Assembly (NCBI RefSeq): GCF_019422935.1
Contig: NZ_JAHZCJ010000011.1
Coordinates: forward strand, 72,908 to 136,907
DNA: 64,000 nt
Origin: Desulfovibrio sp.
Lineage (GTDB): Bacteria; Desulfobacterota; Desulfovibrionia; Desulfovibrionales; Desulfovibrionaceae
Reading direction: 5' to 3'
Shown here: one piece after another, positions 17,527 to 27,039 of the stretch
How the letters are laid out: each line of letters begins with the position of its first letter
Position numbering within the stretch: the stretch's first letter is position 1
Program-made: the position numbers and the translations under genes
Notes under the pieces: model-generated
What the model was told of the DNA's origin: nothing
Seen by the model: only the letters and a program-made list of their open reading frames with translations
Databases searched by the model: none

Positions 17527-17566
17527 GCAAAAAAAGGGTGCCTCCTGATGGAAGCACCCGTTTTTT
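17527..17566. terminator. Bidirectional terminator between the nikL-like gene and serS
   Basis: GGGTGC...GCACCC hairpin (17536-17559, one mismatch) with an A-run on the left and a T-run on the right, between convergent genes. Confidence 0.85.
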
Positions 17567-17584
17567 ACATCTGGCAACGTGCGT

Positions 17585-18859
17585 TTATTTCGGCTCAATA
17601 ACTTCCCTGCCGCCCATGTAGGGAACCAGCACCTTGGGCAGCACAAGGCTGCCGTCCTTTTGCTGGCAGTTTTCAAGGATGGCGGCAATGGTGCGGCCCG
17701 TGGGCAGGCCGGAACCGTTGAGCGTGTGCAGGAACATGGCCTTGCCGCCCTTGGGCTTGAAGCGGATATCGGCCCTGCGGGCCTGAAAATCCGTGCAATT
17801 GGAGCAGGAAGAAATTTCGCGGAAAGTTTTTTGCGTGGGCAGCCACACTTCCACATCATAGGTCTTGGCAGAGCTGAAGCCCATGTCGCCCGTGCAGAGG
17901 GTGATGACCCGGTAGGGCAGTTCGAGCATTTCCAGCAGGTTGCAGGCATGACCGCGCATGATCTCAAGCTGATTGAAGCTGTCGTCAGGATGGGCGAAAC
18001 GCACCATCTCGACCTTGGTGAACTGGTGCATGCGGATAAGACCGCGCGTATCCTTGCCCGCGCTGCCCGCCTCGGAGCGGAAACAGGGCGTGGCCGCACA
18101 GTAGGCGCGGGGCAGATCGGCCTCATCCAGCACTTCGCCAGCGTGCAGGTTGGTCAACGGTACTTCGGCAGTGGGGATCAGATAGTATTCCCACTCGCGC
18201 AGCTTGAACAGGTCTTCCTCAAACTTGGGCAACTGGCCCGTGCCTGTCATGCTGGTGCGGTTGACCATGTAGGGCGGGCAGACTTCAATATAGTCTTCGG
18301 CCACGGTGTGCTGATCTAGAAAAAAGTTCACCAGTGCGCGTTCCAGGCGCGCGCCCCAGTTCAGGGACACCACAAAGCGGCTGCCGGTCAGGCGGGCGGC
18401 GCGCTCAAAATCAAGCCCGCCAAGGGCCACGCCCAGATCCCCATGCTCGCGCGGCTCAAAATCAAATTCACGCGGCGTGCCCCAGCGGCGCACTTCCACG
18501 TTTTCCGATTCATCCTTGCCCACGGGCACGGCGGCGTCAGGCAGGTTGGGTACGCGCATGAGCCAGGTTTCCACATCGGCCTTGGCTTGGGCGGTTTCAA
18601 CGTCCAGTTCCTTAATGCGTTCGGAAACGCCGCTCATTTCGGCCAGCAGAGCCGTGGCATCTTCGCCCGCGCGTTTTTTGGCGGCCACTTCGGCAGAGGC
18701 CGCGTTGCGGCGGCTCTTGAGGGTTTCCACCTCGGTCAGCAGGGCGCGGCGGCGGGCGTCCAGCGCCAGAAATTCATGAACATCCAGATCCGAATGCCTG
18801 TCGGTCAAAGCCTTGGTCAGCACTTCGGGCTGCTTTTGCACCAGTTTGAGGTCAATCAT
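17585..18859 (-). CDS. serS: Seryl-tRNA synthetase
   Basis: 424 residues from ATG 18859 ([20 protein letters not shown]); an extension to 18997 has no homology character. The N-terminal long coiled-coil arm (about 30-100, [20 protein letters not shown]) binds the tRNA-Ser variable arm. Class II motif 2 is [20 protein letters not shown]; motif 3 is [17 protein letters not shown]. It charges tRNA-Ser and tRNA-Sec. No T-box leader was seen. Confidence 0.97.
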   Translation of the reverse strand: MIDLKLVQKQPEVLTKALTDRHSDLDVHEFLALDARRRALLTEVETLKSRRNAASAEVAAKKRAGEDATALLAEMSGVSERIKELDVETAQAKADVETWLMRVPNLPDAAVPVGKDESENVEVRRWGTPREFDFEPREHGDLGVALGGLDFERAARLTGSRFVVSLNWGARLERALVNFFLDQHTVAEDYIEVCPPYMVNRTSMTGTGQLPKFEEDLFKLREWEYYLIPTAEVPLTNLHAGEVLDEADLPRAYCAATPCFRSEAGSAGKDTRGLIRMHQFTKVEMVRFAHPDDSFNQLEIMRGHACNLLEMLELPYRVITLCTGDMGFSSAKTYDVEVWLPTQKTFREISSCSNCTDFQARRADIRFKPKGGKAMFLHTLNGSGLPTGRTIAAILENCQQKDGSLVLPKVLVPYMGGREVIEPK

Positions 18860-19022
18860 AGCCGCTCCTGAAAAAAACGCGCACCGCGCGGGATATAGCA
18901 AAATCTGCTCCTCATGGGGATGGGGAGCGCAACAGACAGGCTGTAGCATGCTGGGCCGCTGCCTGCAAGGCGGCTGCATGCGGTCCGTATCTGACAATCC
19001 GGCGCAGGCAGACCTGCAAACC

Positions 19023-19049
19023 TTGCAAAAGGCAAATTTTGCGTATACG
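19023..19049 (+). promoter_or_regulatory. Possible promoter of the YajG-like lipoprotein operon
   Basis: TTGCAA (19023-19028) and TATACG (19044-19049) with a 15-base spacer, 50 bases before the ATG at 19099. The spacing is short, so tentative. Confidence 0.3.
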
Positions 19050-19098
19050 TAGTAACGAGTATTCTGGAGATTTTCTATACAAGTTACGTGAGGCCGTC

Positions 19099-19683
19099 AT
19101 GAAACATTTACGCATTGTTCTTTGTGTATCCCTGCTGGCGTTGCTTGCAGCCTGCGGGCCGAGCAACAATGTCCGACTCCTGCCGCCGCCCTCTCTGGAC
19201 GCTTCGGTGCTTCCTTCTCCCAACGCACCCCGTGTGACCGTTGTGATGTTTGAAGACAAACGCATGGATCAGACCGTCATCGGCACCCGCCGCGACAGCA
19301 GCGCGTTTGTCACCACCGACAATGTCGCCCAGTGGATCAGCAAGGCTCTGGCCGATGAACTTGCGCGCAACGGCATGCAGGTTTCCTATTCCATCAGCGT
19401 GAACGAAGCGCGTAAAGGCAACCCCGACTTTATGGTCACTGGCCAGGTCGATGAAGCCAACATCCGCGAAACGTCCACCACCGACATGTCCACATCGCTG
19501 CGCGCAAACTACGTGCTTGCCAACCGGCAGGCGCGCATCCTGCGTGAATCGCTCAACGCTTCGCAGTCGCGCACCGGCCTGCCCTCGGGCAGTGCTGCCG
19601 ACAACCTGATGCTGGAAACTCTGCGCGACCTGGTCAAGCCCATGGCGCACAAGATTGTCCAGACCATCGAGGCAAAAAAATAA
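19099..19683 (+). CDS. YajG-family-like lipoprotein
   Basis: 194 residues from ATG 19099, chosen because a lipoprotein signal follows at once: LCVSLLALLAACGPS with lipobox LLAAC. The mature part has the YajG pattern: APRVTVVMFEDKRMDQTVIGTRRDSS..TDNVAQWISKALADELARNG, then a beta-rich region (PDFMVTGQVDEANI) and a C-terminal helix. Asp is not at +2, so outer-membrane sorting is likely. It resembles small lipoproteins that help assemble envelope machinery; the precise role is unknown. The TPR gene starts 4 bases later. Confidence 0.75.
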   Translation: MKHLRIVLCVSLLALLAACGPSNNVRLLPPPSLDASVLPSPNAPRVTVVMFEDKRMDQTVIGTRRDSSAFVTTDNVAQWISKALADELARNGMQVSYSISVNEARKGNPDFMVTGQVDEANIRETSTTDMSTSLRANYVLANRQARILRESLNASQSRTGLPSGSAADNLMLETLRDLVKPMAHKIVQTIEAKK

Positions 19684-19687
19684 GCCC

Positions 19688-21142
19688 ATGCGGGCCTTGC
19701 GTACATTGTTTTCCAGCTTGCCCCTGGCGGCTCTGCTGGGAACTTTTGCCCTGCCGCCGGTCTTGCTGACCGGCGGTGCGGCATGCGCAGCAGAACACAC
19801 GTCCGGCCCTCCGGCGGCAATCTCCGCTGCTGACACGCCAGCAACCGAGGGCAAGGGCACCAACGGCAACACGGCTGACAATACCCCAGCCGAAAGTGCC
19901 AGCTCCTCGTCTCCCGCGCCTGATCCGCTCTCGCCTTTGGAAAACGGCCCCTCTGCTTCCAGACCAGGCCCCCTCCCCCTGCCTTCGCCCGTTCTTCGCA
20001 GCGCGCACTGCCCTGCCGCCCCCCTGCCCCCGCATGCCCAAAGGCTGTGCGCGGAAGCCACCGCACTTCTGGATGCCCTGCACACTGCCGCAACAGCCCT
20101 GCCTAACAGGCGCGATATCCGCATGGGCATAACCGACTTCAACGAATACACCGCGCTGGCCGCAGAACTGTACACCCCGCTGACAGAGGTTGACCATGCT
20201 GCCGCTGGCGGGGATTCCGGCGCGCAAAGCATCACAGTCACCTTGCTGGGCCGGCCCGATGCGGCGGAAACGCTGCTGCGGCTGCTGCGCAATCCTGATG
20301 CCCTGAAAGTGCGGCGTTTACTGCTGGCCGACCTGATGACCACAACGGCAAACGCCCGGCAGGTCGCTCAGGCGATCGCCGCCGCCGATGCCCTCCCAGG
20401 AACCGGCGGCTCCGGCGATGCGTCCCCCGGTTCTGGCGGTACGTGGTACATTGCCAAGGTTACACCGCCAGGGCAGTTGACCCAGCACCCGCCCATGCCT
20501 ACCCCCGAAGACATCACCAAGGAGGCGGCGCAACAGAACGCGCAGCAGAACGCTGATGCTCTGGCAGACACTCTTGCCGCCGCCATTGCGGCTCTGGATA
20601 CATTGCGCCTATCGCCCGAGGGCTGGCTGACCTCGGCAGAATCTCTGGCAGTCCTTGAAAAAGCTGCCGTCAGTCTGCCGCAGAGCGCAGCTACTCAGCT
20701 ACTTCTGGGTGAGGCACTTTTGCAGGCAGGCATGCCGCAGCGCAGTATCGCTTCCTGCACTGCAGCACTGGAGCTTGCCCCAGACCTTGGCCGCGCACGG
20801 TACATCCGCGCACTTGCCCACTGGCGCTTGCAGCAACTGGCCCTTGCCGAAGATGACCTGAGCGCGGTGCTGGAAGCAACCACGGATGCTTTTCCACACA
20901 CTTCGGATAAAGTCCGGCTTTTGCGAGCGCGCGGCGCATTGCGCATGTTGCGCAGCAACGAACCCGGCATGTGCGAGGACCTGGCCGCCGCCTGCGCTCT
21001 GGGCGACTGCGAAGGCCTGGCCGCCGCCCGTGGACAGCAGATGTGCCTTACGCCTTCAAGTCAGGTGGATACCCGGCCCGCTGCTGATGCCGTCACGCCC
21101 CAACCGCCCGCCACGGCTGGCGACATGGCCGAAAAACCATGA
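19688..21142 (+). CDS. Exported TPR-repeat protein with low-complexity N-terminal region
   Basis: 484 residues from ATG 19688. Signal peptide (LPLAALLGTFALPP...CAA), then about 90 residues rich in Pro, Ala, Ser and Thr, an alpha-helical middle with a DALPGTGGSGDASPGSGGT glycine linker, and TPR-like helices from about 330 to 450 (TQLLLGEALLQAGMPQRSIA; ARYIRALAHWRLQQLALAED). The last part has a cysteine cluster (MCEDLAAACALGDCEG) like Sel1/TPR proteins. A periplasmic scaffold is likely. It lies between the lipoprotein and the small gene at 21139, overlapping the latter by ATGA. Confidence 0.75.
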   Translation: MRALRTLFSSLPLAALLGTFALPPVLLTGGAACAAEHTSGPPAAISAADTPATEGKGTNGNTADNTPAESASSSSPAPDPLSPLENGPSASRPGPLPLPSPVLRSAHCPAAPLPPHAQRLCAEATALLDALHTAATALPNRRDIRMGITDFNEYTALAAELYTPLTEVDHAAAGGDSGAQSITVTLLGRPDAAETLLRLLRNPDALKVRRLLLADLMTTTANARQVAQAIAAADALPGTGGSGDASPGSGGTWYIAKVTPPGQLTQHPPMPTPEDITKEAAQQNAQQNADALADTLAAAIAALDTLRLSPEGWLTSAESLAVLEKAAVSLPQSAATQLLLGEALLQAGMPQRSIASCTAALELAPDLGRARYIRALAHWRLQQLALAEDDLSAVLEATTDAFPHTSDKVRLLRARGALRMLRSNEPGMCEDLAAACALGDCEGLAAARGQQMCLTPSSQVDTRPAADAVTPQPPATAGDMAEKP

Positions 21143-21483
21143 GCCGATCCCCTCTGCTCAAGGTTTACGGGCATGTGTACCCTGTGAACGATGATTTTTA
21201 CGCGGCACTGCAACAGGCCTGCGTCGATGCCATGCCGGATGAAGATGACGTGCCTGTTCTTGAGCGTGATGGCGACATGGCCCGCATTTCTTTTGAAGGC
21301 ATGTACTTTCCCGTGGATGAAGTGCTGGCGGTACTTGGAGAACATCTCTGCCCGGAACATAAGGGAAAACTTGATGTGCTTGATATGGAGGGTTGGCGGC
21401 TTTATCGCCACACCTTCAACCACGGACATATTGAAAGCCACAGCGCTCCGCTGAACAATGTTCTGGATTACTCCGGCCATTGA
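21139..21483 (+). CDS. Small protein of unknown function, 114 aa
   Basis: 114 residues, acidic, no signal or membrane helix. Pattern: PVNDDFYAALQQACVDAMPD, then a short beta core (ARISFEGMYFPVDEVLAVL), and a His-rich tail (RHTFNHGHIESHSAP). No recognised domain. Its ATG overlaps the stop of the TPR gene, so it belongs to the same operon and is surely translated. The C-terminal histidines might bind metal, which is only a guess. Confidence 0.7.
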   Translation: MSRSPLLKVYGHVYPVNDDFYAALQQACVDAMPDEDDVPVLERDGDMARISFEGMYFPVDEVLAVLGEHLCPEHKGKLDVLDMEGWRLYRHTFNHGHIESHSAPLNNVLDYSGH

Positions 21484-21849
21484 TTTTTGCCAGATTTCAG
21501 CACTCTCTGCCTGCATTCTGCCCCTCCGCAAGTCACCCCGCGCCAGATATCTCGCCCCCTGAAATGTGACTTGATCACAATTTTCGCCACAATTTTCGCG
21601 CCATAAAATTATGGTTTCCATATTTTTTTTGTACGCGTCCGCTTTTTGTGTCTATAATCACAAGCTTTGTGCCCGCCACGTATTTGGCATCTTCGATATT
21701 TCTTGAGCACTCGCCTTTCTGTCCGAAATCTCTGGCAAAAGGGTTCCCTTATGTATATTCTGGCGTTGAAATCGACAGAGTCTTTGCCGCAGTTCGCGCA
21801 GCAGGGGCAATGCCCCTGAACCAGTCCGGGCGGCAAAGGAGGGGGAACC
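21484..21849. other. Intergenic region, 366 bases
   Basis: Holds the promoter at 21629-21658 and a long leader to the diguanylate cyclase. The leader has a small hairpin CAGGGGC-AAT-GCCCCTG just before the ribosome site. I looked for a c-di-GMP riboswitch and did not find the conserved core. No coding potential seen. Confidence 0.6.
21629..21658 (+). promoter_or_regulatory. Sigma-70-type promoter of the diguanylate cyclase gene
   Basis: TTGTAC (21629-21634), an 18-base spacer and a perfect TATAAT (21653-21658), giving a leader of about 185 bases. Confidence 0.6.
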
Positions 21850-23118
21850 GTGTCGATGCAAAAAACCACCAGAGAATCCTTTTGCTGGGTCGTTGACCCA
21901 GACCTGAACTACTGCCATGTGGATGCGGCAAAGGAGCGGTTGCTGGAATTGCCCGTGAGATCACTCGCGGGCAGACCTCTGGTTCATTGCATGCACCCGT
22001 ATGATGCCGCCATGCTGCGCCGCGCCCTTGCTTCTACCGAGCCCAGGACGCTCACAGGCTGCACCGTGCGCTATGTGTGCCCAAAGGGTACGCACACGGT
22101 TACCAGCCTGAACATAAAACCTCTACGCAGTGCCTGCGGCACACTTCTCGGCTTTGAAGGCGAAGAACACAGCATAGGTTCTGTGGACATGCACGGAGAC
22201 TTCGCGCCCATTTTCGAGAAAGTGTTTGCGCACGATTTCATGGCGCTCTGCATCGTCAACAGGGATGGGCAACTGCTGGCGGTCAACGCGCAGTATGCCA
22301 GCATTGCGAACAAGCCCGCCAACATGCTGGTGCGCGCCCACATTCTTGAAGCGGGCATTCCTTCCATTGATATGGTGGACGAGGCTTTCAGGGTACTTCC
22401 TTCTGGCGATACCATTGCCGAGCAGGAGATTATCTGGGACGGCAAGGACTATGTCATGTCCATCTACGCCCTGCCCGACGCCTGCGGCGAGATTCACTCC
22501 ATCTGTGTGTCGCTGCGCGACATAAGTCTGCGCAAGGGGCTGGAGCGCCGGCTGGAGGCCGCCAATCGCCAACTGGAAGAGATGAATCTCAAGGATTACC
22601 TGACAGGCGTGTTCAACCGCCGCCATTTTGATGAATCCCTGCAAAGGGAAGTGGCGCGCCTTGCGCGGGAAGGCGGCGAGATGTGCGTTGGCATGGTCGA
22701 TGTGGACAAATTCAAGCTGTATAACGATGCCTATGGGCACCTTGCCGGGGATGACTGCCTTGCCCGTGCGGCAAAGGCCATGAGCGCCGCGCTTTTCAGG
22801 CCAGGTGATGAACTGTTCCGCTACGGCGGCGAAGAATTCGCCATCATCATGCCCCAGACAGGCAAGAAGAGCGCCACAATGGTTGTCGAGCGCGTGCGCG
22901 AAGCCGTCAGCGCCCTGGGCATTCCCCACAGCCAGAGCGCCTTTGGGCATGTGACCATCAGTATCGGCGTTGCGGCGCTCGATGCAGCCAGCGCCCTGTC
23001 TGGGCACATGGCCTGCGAAGAACTCATCAGAGTAGCGGACAAAGCCCTGTACACCGCAAAAAACAGTGGGCGCAACAAGGTCGCCTCAGCCGCTTGCAGC
23101 AGTATTGAGGGCGATTAG
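21850..23118 (+). CDS. PAS-GGDEF diguanylate cyclase
   Basis: 422 residues from GTG 21850, chosen because GGAGG at 21838-21842 lies 7 bases upstream (the ATG at 21856 is spaced less well). Two PAS-like domains (about 10-110 and 125-235) precede a GGDEF domain. The active site is GGEEF near residue 327, preceded by RPGD five residues earlier, an intact RxxD inhibitory site. It should make c-di-GMP under feedback control. No membrane helix, so the PAS domains sense a cytosolic cue. Monocistronic. Confidence 0.93.
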   Translation: MSMQKTTRESFCWVVDPDLNYCHVDAAKERLLELPVRSLAGRPLVHCMHPYDAAMLRRALASTEPRTLTGCTVRYVCPKGTHTVTSLNIKPLRSACGTLLGFEGEEHSIGSVDMHGDFAPIFEKVFAHDFMALCIVNRDGQLLAVNAQYASIANKPANMLVRAHILEAGIPSIDMVDEAFRVLPSGDTIAEQEIIWDGKDYVMSIYALPDACGEIHSICVSLRDISLRKGLERRLEAANRQLEEMNLKDYLTGVFNRRHFDESLQREVARLAREGGEMCVGMVDVDKFKLYNDAYGHLAGDDCLARAAKAMSAALFRPGDELFRYGGEEFAIIMPQTGKKSATMVVERVREAVSALGIPHSQSAFGHVTISIGVAALDAASALSGHMACEELIRVADKALYTAKNSGRNKVASAACSSIEGD

Positions 23119-23129
23119 CCGTGCAAAAC

Positions 23130-23165
23130 AAAGCCCTGCGGGTTTATCCCGCAGGGCTTTGCGAT
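23130..23165. terminator. Bidirectional terminator between convergent genes
   Basis: A perfect 13-bp stem (23130-23142 with 23148-23160) and TTTAT loop. The minus strand continues CTTTGTTTT, so it mainly ends the leftward gene at 23202. Confidence 0.8.
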
Positions 23166-23201
23166 TAAGGCAAGCTGATTAAAAGAGCGGCCGACTCAGG
23201 A

Positions 23202-23693
23202 TTATTCCCGCTCAAAAAGTGACTTCTGGATCAGGGCGTCCGCACGGTCATCGGCTCCGCGCAGGGAATCGTAGGCCTTCTGCAGGGCATCGGGCCAGTC
23301 CGCGTCGCTCACATCGCTGATAAACAGCAAGGTCAGGTCACCCTCGGTGGACACGTCCGCATGGGTCATGACCCTGCCGGACATGGCCTGGAACGTCCAG
23401 CCGCCGCCATCGTCAGCCTTTGAAGGCGCCGTGCCTTTAAGCCTGGCCGACTGCTTTTCGGCAAACTGTTTGGGCGTCAGATTACCGGTTTCCGCCTTGG
23501 TGAAAATACCCATGGAAAAGAATGAATCCTGCCCGCAGGAAACGGTTACGATGCTTTCTTTTTCTGTTGCCGAGCACTTGGCGGGCAAATCTATGCTGAA
23601 ATGGTTAAATTTTTTTTCCGCAGCGGCAGCCGCCCCGCACAGGCCCGCCAACAGCACACAGGCCATCAATGAACCCAACAGCGCATATTTCAT
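23202..23693 (-). CDS. Small exported protein of unknown function, 163 aa
   Basis: 163 residues from ATG 23693, chosen because a clean signal peptide starts there (MKYALLGSLMACVLLAGLCG then AAAAAEKKF). The mature part is a two-cysteine alpha/beta domain (LPAKCSATEKESIVTVSCGQ, likely a disulfide), with KQFAEKQSARLKG and a C-terminal helix ending LIQKSLFERE. It resembles small periplasmic proteins of the DUF1795/PsbP-like sort, but I cannot assign a family. Single-gene unit with a terminator. Confidence 0.7.
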   Translation of the reverse strand: MKYALLGSLMACVLLAGLCGAAAAAEKKFNHFSIDLPAKCSATEKESIVTVSCGQDSFFSMGIFTKAETGNLTPKQFAEKQSARLKGTAPSKADDGGGWTFQAMSGRVMTHADVSTEGDLTLLFISDVSDADWPDALQKAYDSLRGADDRADALIQKSLFERE

Positions 23694-23757
23694 GGACAAG
23701 CTCCTTGAAATGTCCGCGCAGTGCGCGGTATTTTTCGGGCGGAAGTATCGCACAAGG

Positions 23758-23784
23758 AAGGGCGGCTGTCTAGAACAGCCGCCC
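23758..23784 (-). terminator. Probable terminator of sppA
   Basis: GGGCGGCTGT/ACAGCCGCCC form a perfect 10-bp stem (23760-23769 with 23775-23784). On the minus strand it is followed by TTCCTTGTG, a weak T-tract, about 80 bases after the sppA stop. Confidence 0.55.
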
Positions 23785-23863
23785 GCAATACTCATAATAC
23801 CACAGCTTTGTTAACTATTATTGTCAGAGCGTGTTGCGCTGGCAATATCTGTAACGCTGCACC

Positions 23864-24925
23864 CTAAAACTGATAAAGAAACACCGGGCTGCTGGAAGAA
23901 AGGCTGCCCAGTGCGCTCAGGTCTACTCCCAGCATGGTTTTGAGGCTGCGCGGCAGCCAGCCGCCTTCCTTGGGCCGGGTCACAAGCTTGCGCTCCGCTG
24001 GTACGCCGCACTGTTCCGAAAGCCAGGCCAGAGCCGTTTGCTGCCCGCCCAGTTCGTCCACCAGCCCAAGCTGCACGGCCTCACGCCCGGTAAAAATCTT
24101 GCCGCTGGCAAGCGCGGCGGCGCGGGCATGCTCCATGTGCCGCCCATCGGCCACTATGTCCACAAACTGCTGGTGCATGTCGTCCAGCACTTTTTTAAAG
24201 TAGTCGCGCTGCTCGGTACTCAACGGGCGCATGTAGGAACCGGCGTCTTTGTAGGGGGCGGTGGTTATGGTCTCCTGCCCCACGCCTATTTTACCCATAA
24301 GGCCCTGCAACTGCGGGATGTCCATGCGGACGCCAATGGAGCCTGTCACGGTGGAGGCATTGGCAAACACCCGCGACCCCGCCATGCTGACCATCAACCC
24401 GCCCGAAGCGGCCAGAGAGCCCATGCTGACAACCACGGGCTTCTTGCGGGCCAGTTCGCGCACGGCACTATAAATTTCCTGCGATGCCGCAGCGCCGCCG
24501 CCAGGCGAATCAACGCGCAGCAGTACGCCCGCGATCATGGGATCGCGCTCCACCTTGCGTATCCACTCAAGGGCAGGTTCCGGATCCATGATGGGGCCGG
24601 AAACAGACACGAGGGCTATGCGCTGACCGCTCATGAGGCCGTTGCTGCCGAGGGCAGCGCCAAACACGCCGACACCTGCCAGCAAAAGCAGTATCAGCCC
24701 CCAAAAGATGACCGGATGCCGCTTGCGGAACGGACGGCGCAACAGATCCTTCCATACGTTTGCCGGAACCTGGGCCAGCGGGCAGGCGCAGGACTGCCCC
24801 GCCGTGGGTGCAGGCGCTGCTGCTGAGGACGCCGCAGATGGTGCAGGTTCGGCTGGGCCGCCCTCGGGCATGGCGGACATGGAAAGCGGGGACTCTGTAT
24901 TCAATGAAAATTCCTGATTGCTCAT
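23864..24925 (-). CDS. sppA: Signal peptide peptidase SppA, short (single-domain) type
   Basis: 353 residues. A Pro/Ala-rich cytoplasmic N-terminus (1-70) precedes one membrane helix (about 73-93). The S49 protease domain follows: VDSPGGGAAASQEIY, SMGSLAASGGLMVSMAG (catalytic Ser) and TAPYKDAGS (catalytic Lys). The Ser-Lys distance is 52 residues, the same as in the Bacillus enzyme. It degrades signal peptides left in the membrane after secretion. The cytoplasmic extension with CAC is longer than usual. Confidence 0.92.
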   Translation of the reverse strand: MSNQEFSLNTESPLSMSAMPEGGPAEPAPSAASSAAAPAPTAGQSCACPLAQVPANVWKDLLRRPFRKRHPVIFWGLILLLLAGVGVFGAALGSNGLMSGQRIALVSVSGPIMDPEPALEWIRKVERDPMIAGVLLRVDSPGGGAAASQEIYSAVRELARKKPVVVSMGSLAASGGLMVSMAGSRVFANASTVTGSIGVRMDIPQLQGLMGKIGVGQETITTAPYKDAGSYMRPLSTEQRDYFKKVLDDMHQQFVDIVADGRHMEHARAAALASGKIFTGREAVQLGLVDELGGQQTALAWLSEQCGVPAERKLVTRPKEGGWLPRSLKTMLGVDLSALGSLSSSSPVFLYQF

Positions 24926-25254
24926 AACGCTCTTTGACCTGATTGTAGTTGTGACGGGCCTTGGCCCGATGGTGGAAAAATTCGCAGGCTGGCGGCACTA
25001 TCGCCGGGGATGGCCGCATGCCTGTTCAATGGCTTGGGAAATGTCTTATGGCAAGGGGCTGGGCACACGGTTGGGCTGACGGCTGAAGCCGGAGATTGGC
25101 GCGGAGCGGGATTGTTTATGCAGGTTTATTCGGCGGCAAACTATCTGCCCGGTTCGTGACGCGGATGGCGGCCCAGGGGAGCCCGCACTTTTCAGGCACA
25201 GCCTGATGCTGTTGCATTGGCGCGCCCCGCAAGTGCAGGGCGCGCCTTTTATAT
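24926..25254. other. Intergenic region, 329 bases, with a rightward terminator-like hairpin
   Basis: No ORF with coding character. GGCGCGCCCCGC (25219-25230) pairs with GCAGGGCGCGCC (25235-25246, one mismatch) and is followed by TTTTA on the plus strand. Both flanking genes run leftward, so a plus-strand terminator here has no known upstream gene. An unannotated small RNA is possible; alternatively the hairpin simply ends the leftward synthetase gene without a T-run. Confidence 0.4.
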
Positions 25255-26934
25255 TCAGCGTTGCATAGGTTCAGGCCAGAATTCTGCGGCCATTTCGCGC
25301 AGTTTGAACTTCTGGATCTTGCCGCTGGCAGTAAGCGGGAACCCTGTTATTGTTTTAATGTACTTGGGTATTTTGTACCACGACACCTTGCCGCGACAAA
25401 AATCGCGCACGTCTTCCGGCAGAATTTCCACACCGGGGCGGGGGATGATGAAGGCCGCGACCTCTTCGCCGTACTTGCGGCTGGGAACAGCCACAACCTG
25501 CACGTCCAGAATACCGGGCATGCCCATAAGGAACTCTTCAACCTCACGCGGATAGATGTTTTCGCCGCCACGGATAATCATATCCTTGATGCGGCCCGTC
25601 ACGCGCAGGTAGCCGTTCTCGTCCATAACGCCCAGATCGCCGGAATGCAACCAGCCCTCGGGGCTGATGGCCTTGGCCGTGTCGTCGGGCATATTGTAGT
25701 AGCCCTTCATGACGTTGTAGCCACGGCAGAGGATTTCGCCCACCTCGCCGCGCGGCAGTTCCTCGCAGGTATCGGGGTCGCCCACGCGCACTTCAATGCC
25801 GGGCATGGCGCAGCCCACGGTTTCGCAGCGCAGCGACAGGGGATCGTGAATGTCCGACTGGGTCATCACCGGCGAAGCTTCCGTAAGGCCGTAGCAGATG
25901 GTGATTTCCGTCATGTTCATGTCGTCCACCACGCGGCGCATGAGCGGCTCGGGGCAGACGGAACCAGCCATGATGCCGGTGCGCATGTGCGAAAGGTCAA
26001 AACGCTTGAAAAGCGGATGCTCCAGCTCTGCCAGAAACATGGTGGGCACGCCGTACACAGCCGTGCAGCGTTCGCTGTCGAGCGCGGCCAGCACCTTGAG
26101 CGCGTTGAACGACTCCAGAATAACCATGGTCGCGCCGTGGTTCACTGCGGCGGAGACGCCAAGCACGCAGCCGAAGCAGTGGAACAGCGGCACAGGCAGA
26201 CACACCCTGTCTTCCGGGCCGAAATTCTGGTGGCGACCAATCCAGTACCCGTTCAGCCCCACGCCCACATGGGTCAGCATGACCCCGCGCGGAAAGCCCG
26301 TGGTGCCCGAGGTGTACTGCATGTTGATGACATCCCACGGCTGGAGCAGGGCCTGACGGGCGGCGTATTCCGCCTCGTCCACCATGACGGAAAGGGCGAG
26401 TATTTCCGGCACGGAATACATGCCCCGGTGCTTTTCCGCCCCCAGAAAGCATACGCGCTTGAGGTGCGGCAGGCTTTTGCACACAAACCTGTCGCGCGAC
26501 TGCAAACGCAGCTCGGGGGCGATGCGGTAAAGGGTGTCCAGATAGTCGTGGTCGCGCACGCTGTCGATAAGAAAAATATTTTCGCACTCAGAGTGGGTGA
26601 GCAGATAGCGCAGCTCGTGTTCACGGTAATTGGTGTTTACCGTAATAAGTATGGCGCCGATTTTTGCCGTGGCGAATTGCAATGCCACCCAGTACGGCAC
26701 GTTGGTGGCCCATACTGCGACCTTTTCACCCTTCTGCACGCCAAGAGCCATCAGGCCTTTGGCGAAATCGTCCACCAGAGCGCCAAATTCGCTCCAGGTC
26801 TGGCGATAGTTGCGGTCAGGGTACACCAGGGCTTCATTATCGGGAAAGCGTGCCACAGTGTGGTCAAGCACCTGCCCCAACGTCCATTCGCGCAGTTCAA
26901 ACTGCGCCTGACGCTCACGAACTTTTTCTTCCAT
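25255..26934 (-). CDS. Acyl-CoA synthetase (AMP-forming), FadD-like
   Basis: 559 residues from ATG 26934, preceded by GGGAGG; a start at 26946 would place the ribosome site inside the gene. ANL-superfamily motifs: YTSGTTGFPRGVMLTH (P-loop), CYGLTEASPVMTQ, WLHSGDLGVMDENGYLRVTG and TASGKIQKFKLRE (catalytic Lys). It activates a fatty or other carboxylic acid to acyl-CoA. Medium-chain specificity is usual for this length and pattern, but it is not proven. The XRE-cupin regulator lies 105 bases upstream on the same strand and probably controls it. Confidence 0.92.
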   Translation of the reverse strand: MEEKVRERQAQFELREWTLGQVLDHTVARFPDNEALVYPDRNYRQTWSEFGALVDDFAKGLMALGVQKGEKVAVWATNVPYWVALQFATAKIGAILITVNTNYREHELRYLLTHSECENIFLIDSVRDHDYLDTLYRIAPELRLQSRDRFVCKSLPHLKRVCFLGAEKHRGMYSVPEILALSVMVDEAEYAARQALLQPWDVINMQYTSGTTGFPRGVMLTHVGVGLNGYWIGRHQNFGPEDRVCLPVPLFHCFGCVLGVSAAVNHGATMVILESFNALKVLAALDSERCTAVYGVPTMFLAELEHPLFKRFDLSHMRTGIMAGSVCPEPLMRRVVDDMNMTEITICYGLTEASPVMTQSDIHDPLSLRCETVGCAMPGIEVRVGDPDTCEELPRGEVGEILCRGYNVMKGYYNMPDDTAKAISPEGWLHSGDLGVMDENGYLRVTGRIKDMIIRGGENIYPREVEEFLMGMPGILDVQVVAVPSRKYGEEVAAFIIPRPGVEILPEDVRDFCRGKVSWYKIPKYIKTITGFPLTASGKIQKFKLREMAAEFWPEPMQR

Positions 26935-27039
26935 GCATCCTCCCAAAGGCGTGTTGCGGCGAGTACGCCGCTGTTACGCGGTGTGCGGCCTAAGGGCTTT
27001 GAATCGCGCCCTGACAGACCAACAGAAAGTAAACATGCC

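Noticed and set aside
21660..21849. c-di-GMP riboswitch in the diguanylate cyclase leader
   Set aside because: The conserved class I and class II cores are not present; only a small GC hairpin is seen.
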